This document shows, in pieces, positions 48,317 to 62,789 of a stretch of 64,000 nucleotides of DNA. A program made the translations under genes and the position numbers. The stretch comes from Paracentrotus lividus (taxonomy: Eukaryota > Echinodermata > Echinoidea > Camarodonta > Echinidae), in assembly GCA_940671915.1 (NCBI GenBank), contig CALNVZ010003434.1, positions 14,455,427 to 14,519,426 on the forward strand. The letters are read 5' to 3'. The notes below the pieces were generated by a model. It had not been told where the DNA came from and searched no databases. It saw only the letters and a program-made list of their open reading frames with translations. Each line of letters starts with the position of its first letter. Position 1 is the first letter of the stretch.

Positions 48317-50413
48317 TGCTAAAAGAGTATCAGGACACATAGCCCGGCGCCCTCTCCGTCCCGTGAAATAGGGTGAGGGTTTGGTGAACAATAGGGTGTA
48401 GATTTTTGGCGGGGGTAGTGTTCCTACATTTGCAGAACCACATTAAATGAATAAAACACACAATGACACTGCAAATGTCAGTCCCTGCAACCAAAATTTG
48501 TGTTATCCTGGCAGACTAGTATGCTTTATCTCACTCATCAAGGCAGTAGTGCAGCTGGATTAGTTAAGACTTTAGGAAAGGGATATGTTTGGAAAGTTTA
48601 TATCATCCTGTGAAAATCTTGGATTATGATGTAAGCAGACAAACTAGGATGAGGTTAACTCATTGCCTGTTAGCTTCACATTTTTTTTTACCTACTTGTA
48701 CTTATTAACTAAAAACAGAGTTTGAAGAACAACAATACTGCTTGTTTTTACAACAGAACTGTACTGGTTTATTTCCAGTAATCATGTTGATATGTTACCA
48801 AAAGAAATCTATTTTTTTACGCTTCAAATAATGTGGACTGCAAAGTATTAAAGATGATTTAGAGTGCTAGTAAATAATAGAATTGCAAATTATTGAATGA
48901 GTCAGCAATATATACATGCATGTACATATACATGTATATTATAAGGCAACAAAAACTTTCTTTTCCATTTATGGGCTTGACGTGAGCATTTGAAAATAAA
49001 TACATTGTACATGTAACTTAGATTTTTTTTTCCTTAAAAAGTGTGTACAATTTCTAAGTTCACTTTCCAATAGTTGGCAGCATTGATCAATAAGTATATA
49101 CAGGTACATTTGCACGTCTAAATTGTGTTCTAAATTCATAAAATTTCATTTGTAGGTCCAGAAATGGACTTGAAATTACACTATCAGGTCAAAATAACAC
49201 AGAAATTGTTTCATTATACACAACAGATGACAAAAAAAATTATCATAAGAACTATCCCCTGGAAAATTACCTCAGGACACCCCAGAAATAAGGTTAGAAG
49301 TAGGATAAGGTGTAGCTCAGCATCTTTCTAGGGGGCAGTTGTCTGGGGGTAGTTGTCCAAGAACCAACAAAAAGACAGTGTCATAAACTTCAACACAAAC
49401 AAGAGAAGTACAAGAAGACAATTTTAGAGTGGTGAAAGCAAAATACTAAATCACTCAAACCCTCTTGTATGATCTGAAAAGGATGATAATCAACTCTCGA
49501 TTAAACCTGATCTAAAAACAATTTATAAAATGAGATCACAACAATCTTGAACTCCTGAAGCAGAAAAGATTGATAAGGCTGTATGGAAGCAAATTAATGA
49601 ATACTCTGGCAATGACTCTATGAAACCGTGACAAGATATACCAATCCCTGTTCAAAGACTATAGATCATTTTCATTATTACAAGACATGGTAGACTGACT
49701 CGGGGACTAAGCCATATCATATCACCAACTAATTACTACTCAATGGGATAAATTATCTAAATTGAAATTGCTCAGAACGAGGACAGCAGAATGTTACAGA
49801 AATGAAAATTGATTAAAAGATAGACATGTGATAAGGTGGTTCACAGCATGGATTAATGATAGCCGTGCATTTGCATAAGCATGTTGGTGAAATGAAGATG
49901 ATTATTTTTTAATACTTTATTTCAATTCATTTACATCTAAATCAAAAATAAATAAATTTTGTGTATGTTTCTAGTTGTATCTCTACTCATGTTCATCTGA
50001 AATATTACTGAAACCACATCTTTTGCAAGAAAAAATGTATTGTATTAGTTTTATTGTTTTATCAATGATATAAGATTACTATCTTCATTGTCATGTGAAT
50101 ATTTCCATGATTGAATCTGTCATTATTTTTTTTTTTTGTCCTGCCGATATTCTGTTGCATATTCAAGTTTCAAACAAGTCTTCAAATCTGTCTTTCAAGT
50201 CTGAAATGTACCTACAATCTAATGGCATTTTAATATGCAGTCGATCGTATGATACCAAAGCACAATTATTATCAATGTTTTAAAACAGTATCACTCTCAT
50301 GATGTTGCAATCTACATGTAGAGCCATACTCAATATTAAAACATAATCTTGGCAACCAATAAACTGAAAGAAATCAACCCCCCCCCCCTCAAATCAATAT
50401 GAATTCAAATGTA
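48317..50413. other. Repeat-poor non-coding stretch
   Basis: No gene supported. A composite octamer/homeodomain patch occurs at 49850-49885 (GGATTAATGATAG then ATTTGCATAAGCATG). Confidence 0.45.
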
Positions 50414-50631
50414 CACTGTTAAAAATTGCTGTAGCTTTTTTACAGTAAATTACTGGCAACTCTGTTGCACGGTAATTTACTGTAATTGTCTCTTAAAGTA
50501 ATCTACTTTCAATGGTAAATTACTATAAATTCCCACAAGATACAGGAAACTACCATCAAATATACTGCTTTTTACTGTGCAACAAAGTTGCCAGTAATTT
50601 ACTGTAAAAACTACAGCAATTTTTAACAGTG
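50414..50631. mobile_element. TA-flanked MITE (218 bp)
   Basis: CACTGTTAAAAATTGCTGTA at the left pairs with TACAGCAATTTTTAACAGTG at the right, and the stem continues through TTTACAGTAAATTACTGGCA and its complement. TA lies on both sides (50412-50413, 50632-50633). Non-coding. Terminal layout is related to the MITE at 16770-17082. Confidence 0.9.
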
Positions 50632-50633
50632 TA

Positions 50634-53410
50634 TATCATTCCATTCGATGTAACAACTTCACTATTTTAAACAATTTATATTTTTGTTAACTGCGTATTC
50701 ATCTGAATTATTTTCTTATTACATCTTTGACATTAATGATTCTTTGCATTTATTAGCAGGATAGAATATATACCCAAATTTGAGTTGCCATTCTACAGGC
50801 AAAGATGCCCACTATTCAACCAGTAGGCCTACTCTTCCATCACCGACCAGCGTGTCACAGTCCAGTGAGTCTAATTAGTCAGCAATTAATTGGTCGGGGG
50901 CCAGTGAGCAAGGAAATAAATAAATGCATAAAAATGGAGGTATTTCCCGCTTTTTGTGAAATACAATGAAAAGCATCATAAATTTAATCATCTAATGTGA
51001 ATTAACGCCCATAAAATGAATATACTCCTCTCCACCTTTTTTTTAAATACTGTTGTACATGTATAATTGATTAAATGCTAAAACAGATTAATTACAATAA
51101 AGGATAGTACTTGAGTTGTCTACAGTGTACTCAATCAGCTGAATACTATATAATATTTCATTTCTCAACATTCACCATGATGATTTAAAGATCACCTTAT
51201 AATGTACTCATGAATACTTTCTCCTTCAGACTAATATTTGTTTTATTTTTTTTTGCAACAAAACAGTAATAGCAAGTTTGCATGGTTATTTATGTATGGT
51301 TGTTATTTAAAGATCCCTTTATAATTCAAACTCATACATTCCTTTATAGACTAAATAAAGTCTTTTTGCAACAAAACAATGATATAAATGTTGCATTCCT
51401 TAAACATCTGCTCGCATTTATTTAGATATGGATAATTCAAACTCTTACTTACTTCAGTTTCATAAAAACATATCAAACTTATTTGATATCAGAATACCAT
51501 GCCAGTTGTTAACTATCCAAAACCAATTTGAATTTACACACACTGCACATCTCATGCACAGAAATGCAAAAATTAATTCCCCTGATAAGCCTGTAATTTA
51601 TAACCTCTTAGAAAAGGAGAAAAAATTGTTCAGACCACAAAATAAAAACCACAAGATATACACCCTATACCCTCTGACCAGTGCTTTATGATTGCAAACA
51701 ATGGATGAGATATGGGGAACCAACTGGATCATATAATAATGTAAATTAAATAAGCAGGTGGAAGGCTAGTGTTTATACAAACAGCTTTTTGCACTATTAC
51801 ACAGAGAGGTATGAATATTCTGATTAGTTTTCAATATTAATAATGGAAGCCAATTTTTTGTGTGTACAGATATTTTTGTAATGTTGTGTAACATTATTCT
51901 ATTCAGTCACAATTTTGAAATGAAGACTACAATGAATGATGTATACAGTTTTCTTTGAAAAAAAATTTTAATCGATGCATTTTCAACAAATAGCAGAAAT
52001 TTGTACAAAAAAGGAGTTAATAAAGAGAGGTAAACATTTGTTTACAGCGAAGTTTGCAATTATGATGCAAATAATGTTTGCAGTTTTCTGGAATGAAATG
52101 TCACTTTATATAACTACAAGCAAATTTAACAATACTTTTGTAACAACTTTTCAGAAGAAAGGATTTAAAAAGGGGTTGTAACTAATAAAGAGCTCTTCTC
52201 TCATTAGTCCATTAGACCAATGTCCAACATATGGACAAGTTTGCTTATTTTCTTGAATAAAATATTGCTTTCTGCAACCAAATTTAGTGTAACAAAGCTT
52301 TTAACAAGACAGGATTTAACAAAAAGGAGGTTCATTAGACCAATGTCCAACATATGGCAAAATTGGCAATTATCGTTCACAACAGAAGAGATCAATTGAT
52401 TTTTATTTAGCATTCTGTGTAGCAATCCCCACCAATGCCAAGTACAAAATAGACACACAATAATGACAAAGAAAGGGTTGTGGGGTTACGCTATTGATGC
52501 TTATGTTATAGCAAACAGGTGCATGATGGGGGGCGCACGCGACCAGCCACAATCAAAGTGTTGGAATTCTCCCTTCTCCTCAGTACCTCAAAGACAATTA
52601 AAGAGGGGGAAATGGTGATCAATACTGCCACCAAAGTCCATCAAAACATGGGGCTTGGAGCAGTGTCGGCGGGAAAGAGGGGGACAAAAGAAAACGGGAT
52701 GGAGTGGTCTGAGTTTAGGGCAGTTACCTTACCCTTTTGAGGTTGTATGTGAACAATGGGCATCTATTGAACTGTGTTTAAACTACACAACAATTGGCAC
52801 GTGGCGTAGCACCAAATCAAAGACTTGTTATTGATCTGACCCCTTTTACACAAGCTACTGGAGAACGGTGCAATGGAAAAAAAAAATTTGGTAAATATCT
52901 GAAGAGTCACTGTAATAAACATGTGCTGTTTAATATTTTTTACTAGTCAATCAGTTAGCATAAATTATATATCAGTTGATTCATATATATTTTTCATCTG
53001 ACATATGAAATTTTAATGACCTACAGAACCATTCTAGGTAATTTCTAGAGTTTTAATAAACTGGGTTTTAACAATGAAGGGAATAATATTTTAACCTCCA
53101 TGTTGTATAAGATAATACAAGACTATTTTACACTACCTAAATAAAAACAAGAAAAAACAAAAAACAAAAAGAGCTTTATAAGAGCTTAGTACGATTAAGA
53201 TCAATACATATCAAAGTAATTCATAACAAAAAATATAGTTAAAGCACTAGTGGCGCACACATTCCATAATCATAAATGAAAGAACAGTTCCCAGTGCAAA
53301 CAACCCCAATGCCAAGGTCTGATTTTAGCTGTCTACCCACCCACCTGTTCATGTTTTGATTCTGGAGCTATTTTTCACTCCCACCATTCACTGATTCTAT
53401 TTTTATCATT
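50634..53410. other. Non-coding stretch with two small local duplications
   Basis: No gene supported. Local duplications: AGATC(A/C)C(C/T)TTATAAT...GCAACAAAACA at 51186-51265 and 51310-51380, and CATTAGACCAATGTCCAACA at about 52208 and 52330. A GC-balanced patch at 52490-52740 is open for 73 codons but has no domain and may be a regulatory island. Confidence 0.4.
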
Positions 53411-53608
53411 TCAATGTCATGTGTCCATCATTTTATTTAAAATCATACTTGTTTGATTTGATTTGTCCTGTCCCATTGGTCATCTTCCATTTGATATATC
53501 TCTTTCTTCTCTGTCTGTCTTTCTATCAGTCTCTATCTTTCTCTCTCTCTTTGTTTTTGATCTCTTCACCATCTGTCTACCACGACCCCTCTCTTCATCT
53601 TTTTTGGT

Positions 53609-53640
<32 letters not shown>

Positions 53641-53801
53641 CTTTTGTTCCAATGTTCTCTGCCTCTTGTCTCTCTTACTTTATATTTGACTTACATAATC
53701 CCCCCCCTCACTCTCTTCTCTTTCTCTGTCTCTCTCTCTATCTCTCCCTCCATTTGTTTATTCTACATTATCTTCTCTTTAGTCCTCTTTCTCGCCTTTC
53801 T

Positions 53802-53842
<41 letters not shown>

Positions 53843-53965
53843 CTCTCTTTCTCTCTCTCCTCTCTCTCTATCTTTCTACAGTCCCCTCTCTTCTTCCTTC
53901 CTGCATTTCTCTATCTCCCTTTATGTCTTTTTTTTTTTTCTCTCTCTCTCTCCTTTGATCTCCGT
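53411..53965. repeat. CT-rich low-complexity block
   Basis: About 550 bases dominated by CT/TCTC with embedded (CT)n runs (53610-53640, 53806-53840). Two overlapping plus-strand frames of 178-179 codons are open here but consist almost entirely of Ser, Leu and Phe, a direct result of TC repeats lacking stop codons. Confidence 0.85.
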
Positions 53966-54783
53966 CTATTCTGCCTCTTTTTCTTTAAACAAGGTTTAAA
54001 TATGGACAAATGGCCACCTCACATTAATTTATTGGTATCAAACAAACTCTCTTTTATAAAAGAGAGTTATATCATTTATTTTGATTGATCATTGCCATAA
54101 TTCAAACATCTCTACTTCTTTTATATCAATATTTTCTCTCTCTACATCTCTCTCTATCCCCCTCTCCATCTTCATGAAAATACAAATTCATCATTTATAC
54201 CAATCACATGAAAAATATTTGAAGAAATTCAGTCACAATGATACATACACCTAGCCTCCCAACATCAAAGAAAGAAGAAAAGTAGAAAAAATATCTGTGC
54301 CAGACATAAAACCAGCGAGGGTGAATTATCTTGGTAAATGTGATGCATGCATGCCTGCATCGATCATTCAAGAAAAATGGAAACCTATACCCCAAAGCAT
54401 TGCTTTGAAATTTTGACATGCATGTGAGTAAATCTCGGAGGAAAGAGACGAAAAATTAGCAAACAAATTAGAGAACTTGAGGCGGGCATATGTCCCCCAG
54501 GCACAGCTGCCGATGTAGCAAGAATTTTTTTCTTGTTGACCCTCCCAAGCTAATAAGTCATGTCCACATTGGATTTAGTCCTGGTTTTCTAGACCTTCCA
54601 ATTTGACTATGGATTGATATCTTATTCCCTTTCTGTTTGAAATCATAGCTTTGAGTGCCGCTAGATTTGCTGATATTCACATTTTTATAATAATTTTTTT
54701 TTTTTCAGAATATGATATCAAGAATATCGGTGCCATTTCTATTTTTACTACAAAGTATAATGTTGATTTCCTCTATCTTTGGA

Positions 54784-54814
<31 letters not shown>

Positions 54815-56262
54815 TCAAAATATGTTAGATAGTTCATAATATGTTTTCTTTAAATATGAAAAATTAAGTTTGGACAATATATACAATATCTATAGTTCCA
54901 ATAAAAAAGTAATAACAATTTATTGACAACCTCAATATCTCAACACAATTATATCCAATGAAATGTAATGTAAATAATATGAAGCTGTAGGAGATTAACA
55001 TTACCCGAAGTACGTCTACACTGTCTGCAATTTTAAAAAAAAGGAGAAAAGTTTAACAGGGTCTGATACAAGGACTAAGGGAGACCAGCCACCATCAGCG
55101 TAAATTTGCATTTCTTCGCAGCTGTCTTGAACAAGCTACTTGAGTGTCAATGCATGGGACGCTTGATTAATAAGTCATATTTGCATAAAAGATGAAATAA
55201 TTTAATATAAATTTTCAAGCTGCCGAGAGAAAAAGAGGGGAGCAAACATGCCCTTAGAGAACTGATAACATTATCATTGAAAGAGCTAACTAAATTCTTG
55301 GTATTCATCAAGGTAACAAAGACATTATGGTGTAGTAGTAGCAGTGTCTGCTTAGGTGGGACTAGTGGCAGATCCAGAGGAAGGGGGGGGCAGTGACTGG
55401 TATCCCTTCTATTATTTTTTTTTTTAGCTTTTTTTTTTCTTTATGTCTGGTTTATATATCTACGCTGTGCATCCTTTTTAGTTCCAAATAATTTTTTTTT
55501 TTTTGCCACAAAATAATCCAGAATGAAATGTGTCAGGACAACCAAATACCCATCATATCTTATTGGGTAAGAAACTTATAGCAATATATCATCTTAACAG
55601 TCTTAATATTGATTAGAATAATGTAATGAACATTTAATCTTTTCAAGTGTGATATCGTTATTTGTACTTATTCCTAATGCCCGAAGAACAAAAAAATTTC
55701 TATAAGAGGCACATCTCCAAAGATCTCTGTCCTTCCTTAAAATAACAAAATATGATACTCATATGTCAACATATTAATTATTTAAAAAAATGATCTCTAA
55801 TATCTCACAATGCCATGTAAGATGGTAGGCTTGTACACTTTCAAAATACAAATAAATCTACCCCTAATCAAATAATTTTCAAGATTTCATATTTCCATAA
55901 TGGTCTATAAGTACGAGGTTAAATTTGACTTGACAAGCCTTTCTGCAATAAGGAATGCTGCCCTCTCATGTTTCATTTCATTTAGGCATCAAATGTTGAG
56001 GAAAAGCTACATTACACAAGTGTAAAGTTTAGCGGTATACATAAAAAGATACATAAAAATTGAGGTGTGGACAGTGTACTGCTGACCAATATTACACAGG
56101 AAAGGCTATGTAATCTTTAAAAATGTAGTTCCATGAATTTGGGTTGAAGAAAATAAATGGATGAATAAATTTTACTTTGTAATCAATCTGCCGGAGTCAT
56201 CATTGCAGTTTTTAACGTTAGATCATTTCTCGTACATGAAGTAAAAAAGTGGAAAGTACATG
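53966..56262. other. Non-coding stretch with octamer-containing patch
   Basis: No gene supported. (CT)n microsatellite at 54785-54813. At 55085-55200 there is a high-complexity patch with two ATTTGCAT octamers (55104-55111, 55179-55186) and a GATTAATAAG site between them. At 55366-55390 GTGGCAGATCCAG precedes a G-run. Confidence 0.45.
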
Positions 56263-56264
56263 TA

Positions 56265-56463
56265 CTGTATAAGTGGTTATTTTCGCGGTGACTTTATTTT
56301 CGCGAATTTCGCGAGTTGGTCTTTGCGAAAATTTCCACTTCAGTACAAGGCTATTTATAGCAATGAAATCATTACCAAAATCGCGAAATTTTGCTCTCGC
56401 GAATTTCCTAAACTAGTCCAAAATCGCGAAAATATCTGGACGCGAAAATATTGGCTTATACAG
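56265..56463. mobile_element. TA-flanked MITE with TTTTCGCG motifs, intact copy (199 bp)
   Basis: CTGTATAAGTGG at the left and GGCTTATACAG at the right, flanked by TA (56263-56264, 56464-56465). Internal blocks GGTTATTTTCGCGG, TCGCGAATTTCGCGA, AAATCGCGAAA and GACGCGAAAATATTGG form the stem. The 149-codon frame starting at 56260 is a by-product of this element. Diverged copy at 58241-58426. Confidence 0.85.
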
Positions 56464-56465
56464 TA

Positions 56466-57478
56466 TATGAGTTGCCAGTCTGATGATGCTTACTCAATCT
56501 TTAAAAAAAAATCTACGCTGAGAAAATACTGTGAGTGCAAAAATACAATCGTGTCTTTCTTGCTTCATTATACATGTATAGTGACGCATTGTATTACCGG
56601 ACACTATCATAATTCCGGACGCACATATTACTGCGCACTAAAGCAATTTTGTGCGCGTAGGTCGGCGCAGTTAAATTCCACAAACCAAAACATGGAACAA
56701 GATTGCTAAAATGAGGCAAAAAAATGTATGTTTTACATTATTTATCTCTTTTTTGATAGAAAATGGTTAAATTTACATATTGCATACCTTTACATTACAA
56801 ATAGATATTTTTTTATGAAAAAATGAGCCTTGTTTGATGAATTTCAATCTCTCGGCGTCCGCTTCGAATGTTGACGTGCGGTTATGTCTAGTGCTAGTAG
56901 TAGTAGTACTAGTGCAGCCGGTTTTCCAATCATGACGATCGCGCAAGCGCAAGAGCGATCGCGATAGATAGAGAACACGAACGTCGATAAACATGCATTA
57001 TCCGAAGTTGATAAGTTAATTGAAGCAATTTTCTCAAGGCTTGGATCACACAAAAAGACAAAGATTAAGAAATAAAGGAACAAAAACCCAAAATAAATCC
57101 TAGATTAACTGCAATGCCAGTCTAGTCTAGTCAATTCAAGAGCGAGCATAAAAATATGATGATCGAAAACAAATTAAAAACAACACGCAATTATAATGTT
57201 GTATCCCATAGAGGGCGCGCGTCCGGAATCATAATGTAATTTGTCAGGAGCAAAAATAATTGTTTTTTGTAGAGGGGTATGCGGCAAGCGCAATACAAAG
57301 AAAACGGTTGGTAAATATCAAAGAATTTTACCATTTTCATAAATTTGACAATATTTGGAATTACTAGGGCAAATTTTTCTTAATTTCATTTCCTCAAACT
57401 GTCCTTTTTAGGCAGTAAAATAAAGGCGTCCGGTAATACAATACACTGCCATACATATTGCACCAAAAACAGGAATTT
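56466..57478. other. Non-coding stretch downstream of GLOD5-like gene
   Basis: The presumed 3' side of the minus-strand GLOD5-like gene. CG-containing patches (GATCGCGCAAGCGC near 56937) and a short (TAG)n run near 56893 were seen. Overlapping minus-strand frames at 56773-57083 have no domain. Confidence 0.4.
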
Positions 57479-58240
<762 letters not shown>

Positions 58241-58426
58241 CTGTATTTGCGGTGGTTCTCTTTTCGCAAAGAACACGAGTCCATCCTCACAAAAATTTCC
58301 ACTTCAATATAAGGCTTTCATTGTCGTGAAAATATCACAAAAAAACTTTAAATTAGTCCATTCGCCAATTTCCCCAACTGGTCCAAAATTGCAAAAATAT
58401 TTGTACTAAAAAATGTTGGCTTAAAT
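58241..58426. mobile_element. Diverged copy of the 56265 MITE family
   Basis: CTGTATTTGCGGTGGTTCTC, AAAATTTCCACTTCA, AAGGCTTTCATTG, CAACTGGTCCAAAATTGC and ATGTTGGCTTAAA align in order with the intact element at 56265-56463. Most CG dinucleotides are replaced by CA or TG, the pattern expected of methylation-driven CpG decay. Same orientation. Confidence 0.8.
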
Positions 58427-61400
58427 GTTTCCTTTGAAATGACCCTCAACAGGCAGCGATGAAACAGCAAAGTGAAAAGCTCATGCAAAGAACACAAACA
58501 GTTAGCATGCAGTTGAATAAAAAGTACAAAACATCGCAGTATAAAACTTTAGGGTTAGTTCGAATCATCACGGTGCAAGTGAGAACACTGATGGACTACA
58601 AGTTTTGTGCAGAAACTCAAGATACTCACATCATGAGCCAAGAGTCTTGCTTGGGAAGCACACTATCTCCTCCTTTAACAAATTCCAAAGTAAAATGTAA
58701 TCTGTACAGGAAAATAAATAAATAAAAGAAAATGAGATTCAGGGAATGGATTTAAAACATTACGAAAACAATTCAAGCGGATTTAAATTTTAAGGGCAAT
58801 AATATCTCTTCAGCCCCCCCCCCCCCTCCTGGATCCGCGCCTGCACTCCCCCCCCCCCCCTCATAAAGTCTATTTTTTAGTTTATTTGAGATTACTGAGT
58901 TATTGCCCACCCACTTCTGTAATTTCTACTACTTATGCCATGGTTTGTGTGAAGAATCAGATCTACCGTGCACTCAAATGCAAATTAAATGCTTATTTCA
59001 TGATAAACACAAAATTAAATTAGTGGGGCTAGGCCAAGTTGATTTTTTTTCTTCCATGAATTCACACTCTTACATCTCTCTCACAAAGAATGCACATTAG
59101 AGATCTTATTCTTTTTAACATAACACCAAATACAGCATATATTCCACCACATATTGACGTGAAATAAAAGTAAATTAAGATAATTTTGCATATAAAACTA
59201 AATCTACTGACCAGAAAATTCAAAGGGGCAGACGATTGTGAAGAACAGTCCCATGCATGCATTTTTTTTTTGTAAACAAGAGATGGCGCTCGTCCATTGA
59301 CAAAGTACAGCGACAGCTAGTGCAATAGGAACTTCCTTCAGGGGTCTGTAAGTATACTTTTATCTATCACTTTATTTCATAAGAATGTGACATACATTTT
59401 CAGAGATGACTAATAAAGGTTTCCCGGATTTTGTTAGGAAAACCTATGACAACCATTCTCACACATTCTCCAAAATATACAAAACAAAATTTCTAATCGC
59501 CAATCCCCCTCTCTCTCTCTCTCTCTCTCTCCCTTAGCCCATATTCCTCACTTTCCTTCTTCCCCGGACCCTTTCTCTTCATCATATAACGTGTACCGTT
59601 TCCCTCTGCAGTCTAGCTCCTATATAAGATTTTTTTCTCATTTTAACGCTTCTCGACACTCACATTCCTAATTTTATTCCGATATACACTAGACTGTTTT
59701 CTGTAAGTATCTTTCATTCACATAAATGCCAAAATCCTGATCATATAACCTTTCATTCTATTTCAAAGAAATATATAAATCTTTAAAAAATATATATTAA
59801 GATTTCCCACTGATATACCCCAGGTTTTAACCTTTCCAATGCCCAATAACATAAAGGTTTGCAATCAATTGCAAATTGCAAATTTTCTTTTGAACAAAAA
59901 GCACAAGCATCATTGACTGTGATTGGCTATTTTCACTTTGGGATTTATTGCAAACCTTCGTGTTATGGAGCCCTGGTCTGCAAGGGTACCTCATCTCCCC
60001 TTCAAAATTGTCATATTTCTCAAGCAAACACTAAGAAAAACCAATCACAAATAGTAAGTATTCCATTATTTTCCCTTTCTTTTTTTTAATAAAAAATAAT
60101 AAATACAGTAATATAAAACACCACAAATAATGCATTAATAAAGAAGAGTAAAATATCAAAGATTACATTTATAACCCTTTCGTTTCAAGATAAGGCTTAC
60201 TTATTACTGTATAAGTTTACATAAACAAATACTTATAATTTAAGAATACATAATTTGCTCTGAATCATCCCAACAATTCCATAAATATAAACTATAAAAT
60301 GTGATCTATCGGTTTAAAACGATCAATAAGTAACCATAGTTCATTTCTATGAGATTTATTAGACTCCTGAAATTTTTGCGACTTATTGGTAGGTTCGAGC
60401 CTTCAGGTCATAAATTAACTTCCAGCTGACAATTTGTTTTTATTCGTTATCAATGCCATTAGATTTAACAATATATCAACGCATTCTTTTTTTTTTTTAA
60501 CTTTCAAACCTTTTTTTACTAACATTTGAACATTTTTCGATAGTATTTTGTGCTACAGTATTATACTAGCAAGAACATATAGGCCTACTGGTACAATAAT
60601 ATTCATTGCAAAATGAAGCATTAAATTGGCTTTGATAAAGACATGAAAATGAGGGGGAAAATGGATCGGTAAAGATTATTCATATCATAGGCTAGTTGAA
60701 AATCTTAATTTCAAAAAAAGAAAGAAAAGTGTCCAATAAAAAAATTGAAGAATTACCAAGATAAATTATTGGTAATTCTCATTAGAATTATAAAAATCTA
60801 AGCTAATCAATTGAGAATAAAAAAATTGGATTTAGAATTAGAAAGTTCGAAACAAAATGATTATCATATTGTGCAGAATGAGACACTTTAAACTTTCGTA
60901 CATCTTTATACACGGTGCACTTTGAAAATACCCGTTATAAATGCTTGATTTTATATTGTATTGTAGTTCAAAAATATCACTTCATACCGCAAAAAAAAAA
61001 CAATACATGAAGAAAGAAAGTGTAAAAATATACTGTAGTATGGTGACATACATGTACCTTCACATCATTTGTAACAATACAGAATTTTTTGTAAAAACCT
61101 TTTAAAACAGTTCATCCTTCACAAGAATGTAAATGTATTATTTCAAAATATGCATAAACGCAAAATAAAATATAAATATTGAATATGTAAAATATCACTG
61201 TCATGATCTAATAACATTAAATTAAAATATCCAGCACCATATCTGAAAGTAATGAAAACAAACATGACAAATATATCCAATAGTTTTGATCCATAAAATA
61301 TAAATATATCTCTACAAAGTACATACCTTTCTATGTATAACAAAAGTAAAACTTATATTGCAGTACTGAAATTTGCACCAAAATATATGCATTTTAAAAA

Positions 61401-61990
61401 ATGGTTCATGTCAGCCAAGTTTATGTATACTGTAAAGCCTGTATCAAATAAAATGGTACAAGTGGGAAACAATTCTTTCTTTTTTTTCAATTTTTTTTTT
61501 TATTATGCAGATTAATCACAACCTGGTAGTCTTTGATATTTCCATAAAGCAGTGAAAACAGACTTTCCTCTGTACTTTTTATTTCATTTGGTACTGTAGA
61601 TATTGAGATATGATAAGTTTTCTACAATCAAGAAAAATCTATTTTGCGCATGCCGGTCTATGGCTTTGTGTAGGTTTCAAACATCATACGCCAAGATGAC
61701 CAGAGCAAGGCAGTAACTTGTTCATTTTATGTGACGCTTTGACCAATTACAGACAAATGCTAACATTATGAGCATATAATTTAAAAAATAATTCAAGTCA
61801 AGATGAAATATGCATATGGATAGCTTCATATCTACCCATTAAAAAAATGTGAATAAAACGCTATAATTACGTCACAAACCGATATTTTCATTAATTATTC
61901 TCGGCACGATAAAAATTAAAACGGCAGATACGATATCGATCAATCAGTATTGTTCGATACCATTCGATATCGTGCTCAAATTTTGGCTCA
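58427..61990. other. Repeat-poor non-coding stretch
   Basis: No gene supported. C-runs at 58816-58827 and 58850-58860 flank TCCTGGATCCGCGCCTGC. A (CT)n tract lies at 59509-59532. GGTTCGAGCC at 60390 is an isolated B-box-like word without an A box, so no tRNA is called. Confidence 0.5.
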
Positions 61991-62285
61991 GTTTTTGATT
62001 ATTTAAAAATACTTCTCATATATATTACAACTTGAGACATACAGACTTTCATTCTAAATCATAACTCATCGTAATTTAGCTATTTAAAACAAGGCAATTT
62101 GAGGTAAGAGAAAATTTAAACAGAAAATTAAACGACCATTACAATCACCGACCGTTAGAAAAAGATTACGATCGTTTTCAATCCTTGGCCTCAATATTTC
62201 ACAATTTAAAAATACCTTCCATAAATATTACAACATGAGACTTTCAGATTGGTAATTTTTAACTATAACTCACATGTTAATATCA
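61991..62285. repeat. Two-copy diverged tandem duplication (~209-bp period)
   Basis: ATTTAAAAATACTTCTCATA...ATTACAACTTGAGAC...ATAACTCAT at about 62000-62070 recurs as ATTTAAAAATACCTTCCATA...ATTACAACATGAGAC...ATAACTCACAT at about 62205-62275. It lies 0.5-0.8 kb past the stop codon of the transporter gene, so it could fall in its 3' UTR. Confidence 0.55.
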
Positions 62286-62789
62286 TTTTCAAAAAATAAA
62301 GAAATGATCTTCTTTTAAATTCCAAGATGTTAGCCAATGGCTTTAAGTTAATAATCACCCCCCCCCTTGCCCATCACAATAACATATCAACACCACTGTA
62401 AATGGGCATTTGATTTAAATAGTGAAGTGTGATAAATGATATATATTTAAAAATGTTCTGATAACCAAGATGTAGTAAATTGCTTTTCTAGATTTTCTTG
62501 ATCTCAACATTCCAGTATCAAACTACTATGTGCAGATGACATAAGGGTACTCGTGTAACCAAATAAAAGCAGGTAGGCTATTAACCAAAGCATTTGTACT
62601 CTACAGTGCAATCCTAGTGTTAAATGGTGCCCATTGGCAAGAAACAAAAGCCCTGAATTGTACTTGGTGAATGAGGCAACCAAGAAGGTAATTACATGAA
62701 ACAGAACATAGGTGTTGAAACCCTTTGCTTTACAGAAATGGAGAAAGGACACCTTCCATGAAAACCTAACGAATTGTCATGACAACCAT

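Noticed and set aside
52519..52740. 73-codon plus-strand frame in GC-balanced DNA
   Set aside because: No recognisable domain, no convincing splice sites; more likely a non-coding island.
53419..53999. Two overlapping 178-179 codon frames that look like multi-pass membrane proteins
   Set aside because: The Leu/Ser/Phe composition is a direct translation of a CT-rich low-complexity block in two frames at once; no splice sites or domains.
56260..56709. 149-codon plus-strand frame
   Set aside because: The first half is the CG-rich MITE at 56265-56463 and the rest has no domain; not a credible gene.
60380..60410. tRNA-like B box (GGTTCGAGCC)
   Set aside because: No A box, cloverleaf or acceptor stem around it.
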